Assembly (NCBI GenBank): GCA_902800055.1
Contig: CADCCW010000018.1
Span: forward strand, 1-43,395
Reading direction: 5' to 3'
From: an uncultured bacterium
GTDB taxonomy: Bacteria; Verrucomicrobiota; Kiritimatiellia; RFP12; UBA1067
Length of the DNA stretch: 43,395 nucleotides
Within the stretch, counting starts at the first letter, position 1; every line of letters begins with the position of its first letter. The notes beneath the pieces are model-generated. The model was given only the letters and a program-made list of their open reading frames with translations, had not been told where the DNA came from and made no database searches. Position numbers and translations under genes: made by a program. Below are positions 9,068 to 16,908 of this stretch, in pieces.

Positions 9068-10828
9068 CTACTCCAGCGAGCAAGTGCCGACGTAGGTCTT
9101 CCTGCCGACCTTGACGGACACCGTGCCGACGCCGACGCCGTTCACGACATACCCGCTGACCTTTGCCTTGTAGGTCTTGAGCGTGGGCTTCTTCCCGTCG
9201 TCGAGGGAGAGCTCGTTGGAGGCGTAGAGGTTGAACGACCCCGAGAACACGCCGGTGGCGGGCTTGTAGGTGATCTTGACGGCGTTGAGGTTGGGGTAGC
9301 GGTCCTCGTCGAACTCCGCGAGCTCGTACCAGGTCTCGCCGTCCTCGCGGTACTTGTTGTACTTGAGCTTCGGCGACGCACCGAAGTTGAGCGAGGTGCC
9401 GTTCTTGACGGTGGCGACCGCGCCGGCCGGGGCGTCGACGAGGAAGTCGTAGTTGTCGTTCTCCGGCTCGAGGTCCTCGAAATCGGCCGAGAAGAACACC
9501 TCTTCGCTCTCGAACTTGCCGCCGATCACGACTTCGCCGGCCTCGACCAGGTAATCGTCGTTCTCGCCCAGCACCTCGTAGTCGCCGTCGTTGTTGACGA
9601 GGTCGAACTCCATCGCCCCGACCGGCTTCTTGAACGCGACGGTAAGGCCAAGGAAGTCGCCGTACTTGTCTGGAACAACGGTGAGCGACTTGGTGAAGGT
9701 CTTGCCGGCGAACGAGGCGATCTTGAACGTCGCCTTGAGAGTCCCCTTCTTGGTGTTGTACTTGCCGAGCGTAATCGTGGCACGGCCAAACAGCTCGTCG
9801 CCACTGTAGGCGACCGCCTGGATCGTCCGCGCCTTCTTGAAGAACACTGCGGGGTTGATCTCCTCGCGCTCGACTTCCTGCTCGAACTTCGCCGTGACCG
9901 TCAGGTCGGACTTCACCTTGCTGAACGACTTGTCCCAACCGGTGAACTCCCAGCCCTCGTTGGCCGTCACGGCCGGCGCCACTGCGCCCTTGCCGCTTTC
10001 GACCTGCTGGGTGAGCTCGCCGGTGGCCACGCCCTTCTCCTCGTCGACGACGAAGGTGACCGTGTAGAAGACAGGATCCGGGTCGGGCACGACTGCAGAG
10101 AACTTTGCGTTGACCGTAAGATCGGAAGTAACCTTGGCAAAGTCCTTGTCCCAGCCAGTGAAGTTCCAGCCGTCCTTGGCCGTCACGGCCGGCGCCACCG
10201 CGCCCTTGCCGCTCTCGACCTGCTGGGTGAGCTCGCCAGTAGCCTCGCCCTTCGCGGCGTCGACGACGAAGTTGACCGTGTAGTAGACAGGATCCGGGTC
10301 AGGCACCACGCCGTTCGGATCCCAGTCCGGAATCAGGAAGTCGACCGTGTCCATGATCTGCTGGGTGTTCGAGGTCTTGGAGCTCGCCCCGTACTGCGAC
10401 ATATTGCCCTTGTAGGCGCTGAAGCCCTCGAGCACTTCCACGCCCTGGGTGTTGCTGGGCCAGTACACGGCGGCAAAGGGGAACGCCTTGATCGCGCTGG
10501 GGGCGTTCTTCTTGATCCACTTCTTGACGGTGGAATCGCTTTCGATGAAGACCATCACCAACTTGCGCTCCGCCATCCAGGAGAGGAACGGCTCCTTGTT
10601 CATCTCCTTTTCGACGGCCTCGCAGTGGCTGCATCCGTTGTTGGCCCAGAACAGGAACATCGGGATGTTGTTTGCCTCCACATACTCTATCGCCCCATAG
10701 TAGTCGGACGTCCACACGCCAGGCTCGACGGCGCGCTGCGTGTCAATATACCCTGCCGTCGCCTTGAAGGCTACGAGCGCCAGAGCTGCGCAAAGCGCAA
10801 ACGACTGCACAAACTTGTTGATTTTCAT
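9068..10828 (-). CDS. Secreted thioredoxin-fold protein with two InlB-type repeats
   Basis: 586 residues; the ATG at 10828 has a strong AAGGAG site. A signal peptide (about 1-25) is followed by a thioredoxin-like domain with GCSHC (Cys66, Cys69). Two near-identical 72-residue units follow (about 174-245 and 246-317), each starting VVPDPDPV and containing WNFTGWDK/WEFTGWDK and SDLTV.AKF, the Listeria-Bacteroides (InlB B) repeat pattern. The C-terminal third is beta-rich and ends in FSGSFNLYAS ... KVSGYVVNGVGVGTVSVK, the domain shared with the next two genes. It heads the secreted cluster behind its own extended -10 promoter. Probably a cell-surface thiol-active protein. Confidence 0.8.
   Translation of the reverse strand: MKINKFVQSFALCAALALVAFKATAGYIDTQRAVEPGVWTSDYYGAIEYVEANNIPMFLFWANNGCSHCEAVEKEMNKEPFLSWMAERKLVMVFIESDSTVKKWIKKNAPSAIKAFPFAAVYWPSNTQGVEVLEGFSAYKGNMSQYGASSKTSNTQQIMDTVDFLIPDWDPNGVVPDPDPVYYTVNFVVDAAKGEATGELTQQVESGKGAVAPAVTAKDGWNFTGWDKDFAKVTSDLTVNAKFSAVVPDPDPVFYTVTFVVDEEKGVATGELTQQVESGKGAVAPAVTANEGWEFTGWDKSFSKVKSDLTVTAKFEQEVEREEINPAVFFKKARTIQAVAYSGDELFGRATITLGKYNTKKGTLKATFKIASFAGKTFTKSLTVVPDKYGDFLGLTVAFKKPVGAMEFDLVNNDGDYEVLGENDDYLVEAGEVVIGGKFESEEVFFSADFEDLEPENDNYDFLVDAPAGAVATVKNGTSLNFGASPKLKYNKYREDGETWYELAEFDEDRYPNLNAVKITYKPATGVFSGSFNLYASNELSLDDGKKPTLKTYKAKVSGYVVNGVGVGTVSVKVGRKTYVGTCSLE
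9884..10315 (-). repeat. Tandem duplication of 216 bp encoding two InlB-type repeats
   Basis: Two tandem units of 216 bp (9884-10099 and 10100-10315) are highly similar at DNA level; shared landmarks such as ACAGGATCCGGGTC recur exactly 216 bp apart (10071 and 10287). The period is 72 codons, so the frame is kept. The similarity points to a recent in-frame duplication that could change in copy number. Confidence 0.85.
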
Positions 10829-10869
10829 GGTTCTCCTTTCAGGCACAATATGTGCCATTGTTATGGTGT

Positions 10870-10878
10870 ATTATATCA
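10870..10878 (-). promoter_or_regulatory. Extended -10 promoter of the secreted thioredoxin/C10 cluster
   Basis: TGATATAAT reads on the minus strand about 42 nt before the ATG at 10828, leaving a leader of roughly 35 nt with an AAGGAG ribosome site. No convincing -35 was found. Confidence 0.55.
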
Positions 10879-10896
10879 TAATTCCGAAACGCAATG

Positions 10897-12642
10897 TCAT
10901 AAATCTTTCTTATTGAGGGGGATAAAATTCGTCCATATCGGGACATAGCGCTCGCAGCCCGGCACCAGTTTCATCCAGTCACGGGCGGTCGCGTACGCAG
11001 GATGGTGGGCGGCCAGCAGCGTCCCCGCAATCCACAGCAGCTTCGACTCGCCGAGAAGCTGCGCGGGGACTGCGTCGGGGCCGACCGACGGTGAAAGCAG
11101 CAGCAGGTTCGCGGCCTTGCAGGCGCGTCCCTCCGCGTATGCCGCAAGATAGTCGGAGACGTTTCTGCCCGCCACGATAACGGACTCCGCCTCGGCCGGC
11201 AAGTCGTCGACTGAATAGACGTAGGCAGAGGCGGCAGCGTCCGGATGCTGCGTGTAGTACGACAGTATCTCCCTGCCCGGGAAGCCGCCGCCGGCCATCA
11301 CCAGCGGATCGCCGACGATCCAGACGCGCGGGCTGCTGCCGTTGACGAGCGTCGCCTTGCCGCTGGGTCTCACCGCAATCTTTGTCGGACGCTGCATCAT
11401 CTTCCCGGCGACCACGAGCCCGACGACTGCCACGGTGGAGAGGACTGCGGCCACTAGCGCAGAGACGCACCACTGCCGCGCCGAAAGCCGTCCGCCCGGG
11501 GCGGCGAGTCCGAGCAGCGACGCCAGCGGCAGAAACCAGAGTTCCCAGTCCTTGTAGACGGGGTTGAAGCATCCGGCAAGGCCGAACGACAGCCAGAGCG
11601 CCGCCATCAGCGGCCTGCCCTTCATCGCCAGGACCAGCCCGACAACCAGCGCCAGCGCCCATAGCAGCACATAGAACCAGCCCGCGAACCACCCGCATTC
11701 CGCCATGCTCATGACATGAGTCCTCACGATGTGCGACTCGTCGAAGACATACCAGTTGAGACAGGCGTTGCGTCCCGGCACCTCCCCGCCCTTCCAGCCC
11801 ATGGGCGCGTCGGAAAACATCTTCACGGCGGCCTCGCCGACTTTGAGCCGTCTCATGTTGCCGGGGTCAAGCGAGCGGAACGTGTTGACGACGCGGCCGG
11901 CGTTCCCGCTGACGACCAGCCCGGCGGCGAGGACGAAAAGCCCCGACAGGAGAATCAGCACGCCACGACGCGTGAACAGCTTCTTCGCAAACGCCGCGGC
12001 AAGGGCCAACAGGCCGACGACGGCGCCGGCAAGGGCACCGCGGGATCCAGTCGCCAACAGACCATAGGCCGCCGCGGCCGCCAGGAAACCAACGGCGATA
12101 CGCACCGGTCCGCGAACCAGAAACAGCAGCCAGACAAGGACGAGGAGAATCTCCGCCAACAGCATCCCGGCGCAGTTCGGATTGGAGAACCACAGCCGCA
12201 GTCTGCTCCCGTCGTTTCGCCAGGTGTCGGCGCCAGAGCCCTTTTCATACGACCGCTGCTTCTGCTCCGGGAAGAGCAACGCAAGGTCGTCCGCCGGAGA
12301 CCCGGGCTGGGCGAAGGCGTACTTCTTGCCGTCAAGCACCATCAGCCGCAGCCGGCCGGCGACGAAGGTAAAGGCGGTGCGCAACTTTCCGCCGGTATAC
12401 TGGGGGTCGGCCCAGACGTCGATGCGCCGGTCCTTGACGACCCCCAGCCACGGCTTCGGACCCGACAAGACGCCCTGTTCGGCGTCGGCCAGGTCGAAGA
12501 GCCGCGCCGTTCCGTCCGGCTGGACCATGCGGTACGACACCGGGCTAACCGGATAGATGCGCGAATCCGTGGGGGAGTTCGTCGACGCCGGATCGAAGTC
12601 CAGCCCGTAGAACGCGGCGGCGATGACGATGGCGGAGAGCAT
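10897..12642 (-). CDS. O-antigen ligase/polymerase-like membrane protein
   Basis: About 581 residues. The N-terminal ~150 residues are mostly soluble after one hydrophobic segment. A series of transmembrane segments follows, with the motif ATGSRGALAG, typical of Wzy/WaaL (O-antigen ligase) proteins. A soluble C-terminal region of ~150 residues follows a last membrane segment near residue 400. The family joins or polymerises lipid-linked glycans on the periplasmic face. The chosen ATG at 12642 overlaps the upstream stop as TGATG; a GTG at 12645 is an alternative. It matches the nearby sugar transferase and exporter, although ABC-exported glycans do not usually need a Wzy polymerase, so a ligase role is more likely. 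Confidence 0.65.
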   Translation of the reverse strand: MLSAIVIAAAFYGLDFDPASTNSPTDSRIYPVSPVSYRMVQPDGTARLFDLADAEQGVLSGPKPWLGVVKDRRIDVWADPQYTGGKLRTAFTFVAGRLRLMVLDGKKYAFAQPGSPADDLALLFPEQKQRSYEKGSGADTWRNDGSRLRLWFSNPNCAGMLLAEILLVLVWLLFLVRGPVRIAVGFLAAAAAYGLLATGSRGALAGAVVGLLALAAAFAKKLFTRRGVLILLSGLFVLAAGLVVSGNAGRVVNTFRSLDPGNMRRLKVGEAAVKMFSDAPMGWKGGEVPGRNACLNWYVFDESHIVRTHVMSMAECGWFAGWFYVLLWALALVVGLVLAMKGRPLMAALWLSFGLAGCFNPVYKDWELWFLPLASLLGLAAPGGRLSARQWCVSALVAAVLSTVAVVGLVVAGKMMQRPTKIAVRPSGKATLVNGSSPRVWIVGDPLVMAGGGFPGREILSYYTQHPDAAASAYVYSVDDLPAEAESVIVAGRNVSDYLAAYAEGRACKAANLLLLSPSVGPDAVPAQLLGESKLLWIAGTLLAAHHPAYATARDWMKLVPGCERYVPIWTNFIPLNKKDL

Positions 12643-13712
12643 CACTTGAAGTCCTGCTGGGTCAGCTTCCAGACGATGTTGGTGCCGTCGGGATACTCGA
12701 TCTTCAACTTGGCGATGTTTTCCTGGATGGCGTTGCGGATCTGTTCGACCCTCTTCAACTCGCGCAGCGCGGCCCGGGCCTGTTCCGGGGTCTCGACATC
12801 GTAGAAGTAGGGCAGGCGGAAGAACACGCGCGAGAAAGAGTATGTCTTGTCGTTGTCGTCCTCATCCTTGCGCAGGATGGCGAGCCCGCCGTCGGACTCG
12901 ACCGGCGGCGTGATGTCGCCGTCCTTGATGGTAGGCAACAGGGCAAGCACCGCTTCGTCGCCCTCGAGCTGATCGCGGGTGAAGCATCCCCATTCGCAGC
13001 CCTCGTTGATGTACTCGTCTTCGCTGAACTTCGCGGCGGCGTCCTCAAACGTCAGTTCCTTGGATACGATCTTCTGCCAGACGTTCGTCGCCTTGGCGAA
13101 GACGCAGGCGTTGGTGGCGGCGGCGATAGCGTTCGCCTTCTTGATCTGCTCCAGCCGCTCGGAGACCATCGCGTCCGTGACGACGACTTCGGCGGACTTG
13201 ACGACATTGTTCGTCATCACCTCGTAGAGGGCCAGCTCCATGATCATGTCGTCGGCATAGTGGGCGTCCCTGCCCAGCATGTACTTCAAGTCGGCGAGGT
13301 TGTGCCGGCGCTTGAGCTTCCGCGACAACACCCCGTACTGGGACTCGAATCTGCGCGTCGCCCGCTTGAGCACGTTCGTGGGGACCTGCAGGTTCCGGTC
13401 CTTGACGTACTTGGCGACGGCGGCCCTGGCGATTTCGCGGTTCACCGCCGACTTGCAGTACCGCTCCATGGCCTTCAGCTCGCGATTCTTGATCTTGGTC
13501 TTGCGCGCCTTGTTCATGTTCAGCAGCAGGACGGCGCGCCCGTTCCTGACGACGTCGCCGCGCGTAAGGTCCTTCCCGTCGATCCGGACCACGACGAAGT
13601 CGTTTGACTGCGCGGAAGGGTTCCTGGGCGCCTCGGCCGACTGCTCCGGCTCAACGGCCCTGTCGCATCCGGCGAAGGCGAGCAGAGCCAGCAGCACGAC
13701 AATTCTATTCAT
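12642..13712 (-). CDS. Parvulin-type peptidyl-prolyl isomerase lipoprotein (PrsA/SurA-like)
   Basis: 356 residues from the ATG at 13712 (AAGGGG ribosome site). A lipoprotein signal ends in LLAFAGC, so the mature N-terminal Cys would be lipidated. A helical SurA_N-like region follows, then a parvulin domain with FEDAAAKFSED and a GCEWGCF turn. The downstream part has IKDGDITPPVESDGGLAIL, which matches the usual G-I-S-P-V / G-hydrophobic end of the fold. It probably assists folding of exported proteins such as the secreted proteins on either side. It lies just behind a terminator hairpin, so expression may come from read-through of the upstream gene. Confidence 0.75.
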   Translation of the reverse strand: MNRIVVLLALLAFAGCDRAVEPEQSAEAPRNPSAQSNDFVVVRIDGKDLTRGDVVRNGRAVLLLNMNKARKTKIKNRELKAMERYCKSAVNREIARAAVAKYVKDRNLQVPTNVLKRATRRFESQYGVLSRKLKRRHNLADLKYMLGRDAHYADDMIMELALYEVMTNNVVKSAEVVVTDAMVSERLEQIKKANAIAAATNACVFAKATNVWQKIVSKELTFEDAAAKFSEDEYINEGCEWGCFTRDQLEGDEAVLALLPTIKDGDITPPVESDGGLAILRKDEDDNDKTYSFSRVFFRLPYFYDVETPEQARAALRELKRVEQIRNAIQENIAKLKIEYPDGTNIVWKLTQQDFK

Positions 13713-13735
13713 ATGAACCCCTTTCATTATGAAAA

Positions 13736-13761
13736 CGGGGGAATGGTCACCCATTCCCCCG
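13736..13761 (-). terminator. Rho-independent terminator after the Cys-rich secreted gene
   Basis: A perfect 11-bp stem (CGGGGGAATGG / CCATTCCCCCG) with a 4-nt loop lies 30 nt after the stop of the gene at 13792-14592 and is followed on the minus strand by TTTTC. The parvulin gene starts 24 nt further on, so the hairpin could act as a partial terminator between a highly expressed gene and the downstream operon. The plus-strand side lacks an adjacent T run. Confidence 0.8.
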
Positions 13762-13791
13762 CTGCATTTTCATGCTAGGTCTATCGAGAGA

Positions 13792-14592
13792 TTACTCCTC
13801 GATCTCAACCTCATTGATCACGAGATCCTCAGCGACGGTGGCCGGGACCTTGTAGAACGAGGCAACGTCCTCAGGGTCGAGAGCCACAGCGACCTTCTTG
13901 GCCGTGGACTTGTCGTAGCTGATCTTGATGGTGCCGTAGGCGGCCGTGAGCGCGAGCTGCATGTCATCGCAGCAGCCAGCGTACTCAATCGGGTCGCAAT
14001 CCTGGCAGACGTCGTCCCAGTCAGCCGGGATGAGCGTACCAGCGATACCACCGGAGATGCTCTTGACGTACATGACGCAGTCATCATCGTCGCAGAGATT
14101 CTTCTTGGTGGAGGCGGCCATGGAGCCGAAGCCGGCCCACGTCAGAGCGCCGAAGTCATCGCCGGAGAGCGAGCCATAGGCCTCGATCTTCTTGCTGTCA
14201 ACACCCTTGCCGATCAGGCCGACGCCAATCGCGAACTCAACGTCGAGAGCCTCGTCGCTGGTCCAGAAGGTGCTGTTCATGCCGTACGGCACGCAGCCGT
14301 CGCAATCCTCGAGCTGCTCCCAGAGAAGACCGTTGATCTTCTTGGTGGCCTGCTGACGCCAATAGACGCAAGACTCCTCGCAGAGCGACTTGATCTTGGT
14401 GACCTTGCCCTTGTTCTCGGTCGTCTTGAGCGAGATCGCGACCTTGTGGGCCGTACCAGCACCGGTGACCTCTTCGCAGATCTTCTCGCCAGTGCACTCG
14501 TCCTTCACGCACACCTTGCCCGTAACGCAAGTCACGGCCTGCGCGCTACCGATCATTACCGCAGCAGCGGCAGCAATCATGAGCTTCTTCAT
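13792..14592 (-). CDS. Abundant-type secreted Cys-rich protein of unknown function
   Basis: 266 residues. The signal peptide is MKKLMIAAAAAVMIGSAQA. The mature part is small-residue rich with many Cys pairs (CVTGKVC, CTGEKIC, CEESC, CDGC, CQDC, CCDD). It parallels the protein at 4232-5092 over most of its length: the VYWRQQATKK segment, AGFGS, YVKSISGGIAG and YKVPATV. A consensus-like promoter, a ~300-nt leader and a strong terminator isolate it as a single well-expressed unit. Codon use looks different from its neighbours and more restricted. A major surface or extracellular structural protein is a reasonable guess, but no family is recognised. Confidence 0.75.
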   Translation of the reverse strand: MKKLMIAAAAAVMIGSAQAVTCVTGKVCVKDECTGEKICEEVTGAGTAHKVAISLKTTENKGKVTKIKSLCEESCVYWRQQATKKINGLLWEQLEDCDGCVPYGMNSTFWTSDEALDVEFAIGVGLIGKGVDSKKIEAYGSLSGDDFGALTWAGFGSMAASTKKNLCDDDDCVMYVKSISGGIAGTLIPADWDDVCQDCDPIEYAGCCDDMQLALTAAYGTIKISYDKSTAKKVAVALDPEDVASFYKVPATVAEDLVINEVEIEE

Positions 14593-14891
14593 TGTTGTTT
14601 TGTTTCCTTTGGCTTGTTCCTCCGGACTTGCGGATTCCCGTTCGCCCTTCGACCGGAGCTGCCCGGCTGATCCATTTGTTTCGGCGGTATCTTGCCGACT
14701 CACTTTGTTACACCCGCGTAAGCACGGTCGACACACATGTTATGCCATTCAGCTCTCTTCGACGGTTTGAATTTCGCATCTCCGATCACCGCACCCTCTT
14801 GCAAGCCGGTCAAGTCAACATACGTTTCACCTGGTTTAACCTAGGTGCCAGGCTTAACGCCTGAGGACTTGCCCTTCTCCACTCAAAGGTT
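14593..14891 (-). promoter_or_regulatory. Long structured 5' leader (~300 nt)
   Basis: Between the -10 at 14898-14903 and the ATG at 14592 lie about 300 nt with no convincing gene. On the minus strand the first part contains two local hairpins: AGGC-GTTAA-GCCT (about 14849-14861), then the near-perfect inverted stretch CACCTAGGTTAAACCAGGTG (about 14828-14847). The last part has a ribosome site AAAGGAAA about 10 nt before the ATG. I do not recognise a known riboswitch class. It could be a stabilising leader, a regulatory RNA, or hold an undescribed cis-acting motif. Confidence 0.5.
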
Positions 14892-14897
14892 GTGCGT

Positions 14898-14927
14898 ATT
14901 GTATCATTTTTTCGTTTAGGCCGTCAA
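14898..14927 (-). promoter_or_regulatory. Sigma-70-type promoter, TTGACG-N18-TGATACAAT arrangement
   Basis: On the minus strand TTGACG (14927-14922) and TACAAT (14903-14898) are 18 nt apart, with an upstream TG making the -10 extended. It drives the Cys-rich secreted gene at 14592 through a long leader. It closely matches the infA and RRM-protein promoters. Confidence 0.8.
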
Positions 14928-14947
14928 GGGGGTAAATTGAAAAAATT

Positions 14948-16249
14948 TCACTTCGAAATTTGGCCTCCGGTGCGGCGGATGTCGGCGCCGAGCGCGGAGA
15001 GCCCGCGCTCGATCGCCACGTAGCCGCGGTCGATCGTCTCCGCGTTCTCGATCACCGTCTCGCCCTTCGCGCAGAGCGCGGCGATTACGAGCGAGATGCC
15101 GGCGCGGATGTCGTTGGACGACACCGCCCCGCCGTAGAGCGTCGACGGCCCCGTCACCACCACCCGGTGCGGGTCGCACTGCACGATCTTCGCGCCCATC
15201 TGGCGCAGGCGGTCCACGAAGTAGAGGCGGCTCTCGAACATCTTCTCGAAGAAGAGACAGGTGCCGCGGGCCTGGGTGGCGAGCACGATCAGCACCGAGA
15301 GGAGGTCGGACGGGAACGCCGGCCAGGTGCCGTCGGCGACGGACGGTATCGCGTCGCCGAGGTCGTACTTCATCTTGAGCCGCTTGCGCGGCGCGTAGTG
15401 GAGGGTGCGCGCCTTCGCGTCGACGCTCCAGGTGACCCCGAAGCGCGCGAACGCCCCCTCCAGCGCCTCGAACGGCTCGGGGTCGACATTCTCGAGCGTC
15501 AGCTCGCCGCCGGTAGCGGCCGCCGCGGCGACGTAGCTGCCGGCCTCGATGTAGTCGCAGCCTACGCGCGCGGCGGCGCCGTGCAGCGACTCCACGCCCT
15601 CGATCCGAATCAGGTTGGTGCCGGCGCCGGACACCTTCGCGCCCATTGCGTTGAGCATCGTGGCGAGGTCGACGACGTGCGGCTCGCAGGCTGCGTTGGC
15701 GATCGTGGTCGTCCCCTTCGCGAGCGTGGCGGCCATCATGATGTTCTCGGTCGCCGTGACCGACGCCTCGTCGAGGAGCATCCGCGCGCCTTTGAGCGAG
15801 CCGCGCAGCGAAAGCGACTTCTTGCCCGCCAGCGCCTTCGCGCCGAGCGCGCGGAAGCCGGCGAAGTGGGTGTCGAGGCGGCGGTGGCCGATCGGGTCGC
15901 CGCCCGGCGGCGGCAGCGAGGCGCGGCCGAGGCGCGCGAGGAGCGGCCCCGCGAAGAGGAAGGAGGTGCGTATCTTCGCCGCGAGCTCCGGCGCGATGCG
16001 GGCGGTGCGAATCCGCGGCGCGGAGATCGTCGCCGTGCCGGCGGCGAGGTCGCGCGAGATCTTCGCTCCGAACGAGCGCGCCGCCTCGAGCATCATCGCC
16101 ACGTCCTCGATCTCCGGCACGTTCTCGAGCGTCACCGGCTCCGGCGAGAGCAGCGCCGCGGCGATCATCGGCAGCGCCGCGTTCTTGTTGCCCTGAACGC
16201 GGTGGACGCCGGAGACGGTCCGCCGGCCGTTGATGACGAGTCTTGCCAT
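14948..16249 (-). CDS. murA: UDP-N-acetylglucosamine 1-carboxyvinyltransferase (MurA), Cys-to-Asp variant
   Basis: First committed enzyme of peptidoglycan synthesis; it transfers enolpyruvate from PEP to UDP-GlcNAc. 433 residues, normal length. Lys22 and Asn23 lie in QGNKNAALP at the same numbers as in E. coli. The flexible-loop motif is GGDPIGHRRLD, so the catalytic Cys (E. coli 115) is Asp118 here, followed by the expected Arg123. Further landmarks are DGTWPAFPSDLLS, FEKMFESR, SSNDIRAG and IDRGYVAIE. Asp at this position is natural in Chlamydia and Mycobacterium MurA, remains active and is known to prevent fosfomycin alkylation. It is the last gene of the infA operon, 2 nt after ktrA. Confidence 0.92.
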   Translation of the reverse strand: MARLVINGRRTVSGVHRVQGNKNAALPMIAAALLSPEPVTLENVPEIEDVAMMLEAARSFGAKISRDLAAGTATISAPRIRTARIAPELAAKIRTSFLFAGPLLARLGRASLPPPGGDPIGHRRLDTHFAGFRALGAKALAGKKSLSLRGSLKGARMLLDEASVTATENIMMAATLAKGTTTIANAACEPHVVDLATMLNAMGAKVSGAGTNLIRIEGVESLHGAAARVGCDYIEAGSYVAAAAATGGELTLENVDPEPFEALEGAFARFGVTWSVDAKARTLHYAPRKRLKMKYDLGDAIPSVADGTWPAFPSDLLSVLIVLATQARGTCLFFEKMFESRLYFVDRLRQMGAKIVQCDPHRVVVTGPSTLYGGAVSSNDIRAGISLVIAALCAKGETVIENAETIDRGYVAIERGLSALGADIRRTGGQISK

Positions 16250-16251
16250 CG

Positions 16252-16908
16252 TCAGCCGAGCGAGTCGATCGACTTGGTCTCTCCGAAGACGATGAGCTTG
16301 TCGTCCCCCTGGATCGTGTCGGCGGCCTGCGGCACCACCACCTGGCGCGGCTTCTTCGGGTCGACGTCGGCGCGGCGGATGCAGAGCACGGTGACGCCGT
16401 GCTTCTTGCGGAGGTCGGCCTCGGCGAGGGTGAGCCCGCGGATGCCGTCCGGGACGTCGATCTCGGCAATGGAGAAGCCCTCCGACACCTCGAGGAAGTC
16501 GACGGCCGAGTGGTTGACGATCGACCGCGCGAGCCGGTGGGCGCTGTCGCGGTCGGGGTAGATCACCGAGTCGGCGCCGATGCGCCGGAGGATCTTGCCG
16601 TGCAGCTCGCTCGACGCCTTGGCGACCACGTTGCCGACGCCGAGCTCCTTGCAGTTCGCGGTCGCCATGATCGACGCCTCGATGTTGGAGCCGATCGCGA
16701 CGACCACCACGTCGCACTCGCCGAAGCCCGCCTCGTCCAGCACGCGCGGCTGAGTGGCGTCGCCCTGCAGGGCGGTCGCGAACTCGGTCGCGTTCTGCAT
16801 CGCCGGGCGGTTCCGGTCGATGAGCAGCACCTCCACGCCCGCGTTGGCGAGCGACTCCGCGAGCGACATGCCGAACCTGCCGGCGCCGATTATGCCTATT
16901 CTCTTCAT
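16252..16908 (-). CDS. ktrA: KtrA/TrkA-type potassium uptake regulatory subunit
   Basis: 218 residues. The N-terminal RCK (Rossmann) domain starts with GIIGAGRFGMSLA and has an acidic residue at the end of strand 2 (LLIDRN), as expected for NAD(H)/ATP-binding gating subunits. The RCK_C domain follows, with LEVSEGFSIAEIDVP and a final DDKLIVFGE. It acts on the cytoplasmic face of a KtrB/TrkH channel, which is not in this window. Its start overlaps the upstream ABC ATPase stop (ATGA). Confidence 0.85.
   Translation of the reverse strand: MKRIGIIGAGRFGMSLAESLANAGVEVLLIDRNRPAMQNATEFATALQGDATQPRVLDEAGFGECDVVVVAIGSNIEASIMATANCKELGVGNVVAKASSELHGKILRRIGADSVIYPDRDSAHRLARSIVNHSAVDFLEVSEGFSIAEIDVPDGIRGLTLAEADLRKKHGVTVLCIRRADVDPKKPRQVVVPQAADTIQGDDKLIVFGETKSIDSLG

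Noticed and set aside
8979..9938. N-terminal extension of the C10 peptidase frame
   Set aside because: It overlaps the upstream thioredoxin gene in another frame and reads as an Arg/Gly/Val shadow; the ATG at 8978 has GGGAGG and a clean signal peptide.
14593..14891. Cobalamin or c-di-GMP riboswitch in the long leader
   Set aside because: Neither the cobalamin box nor the c-di-GMP-I core motifs could be found on reading the leader; only generic hairpins are present.
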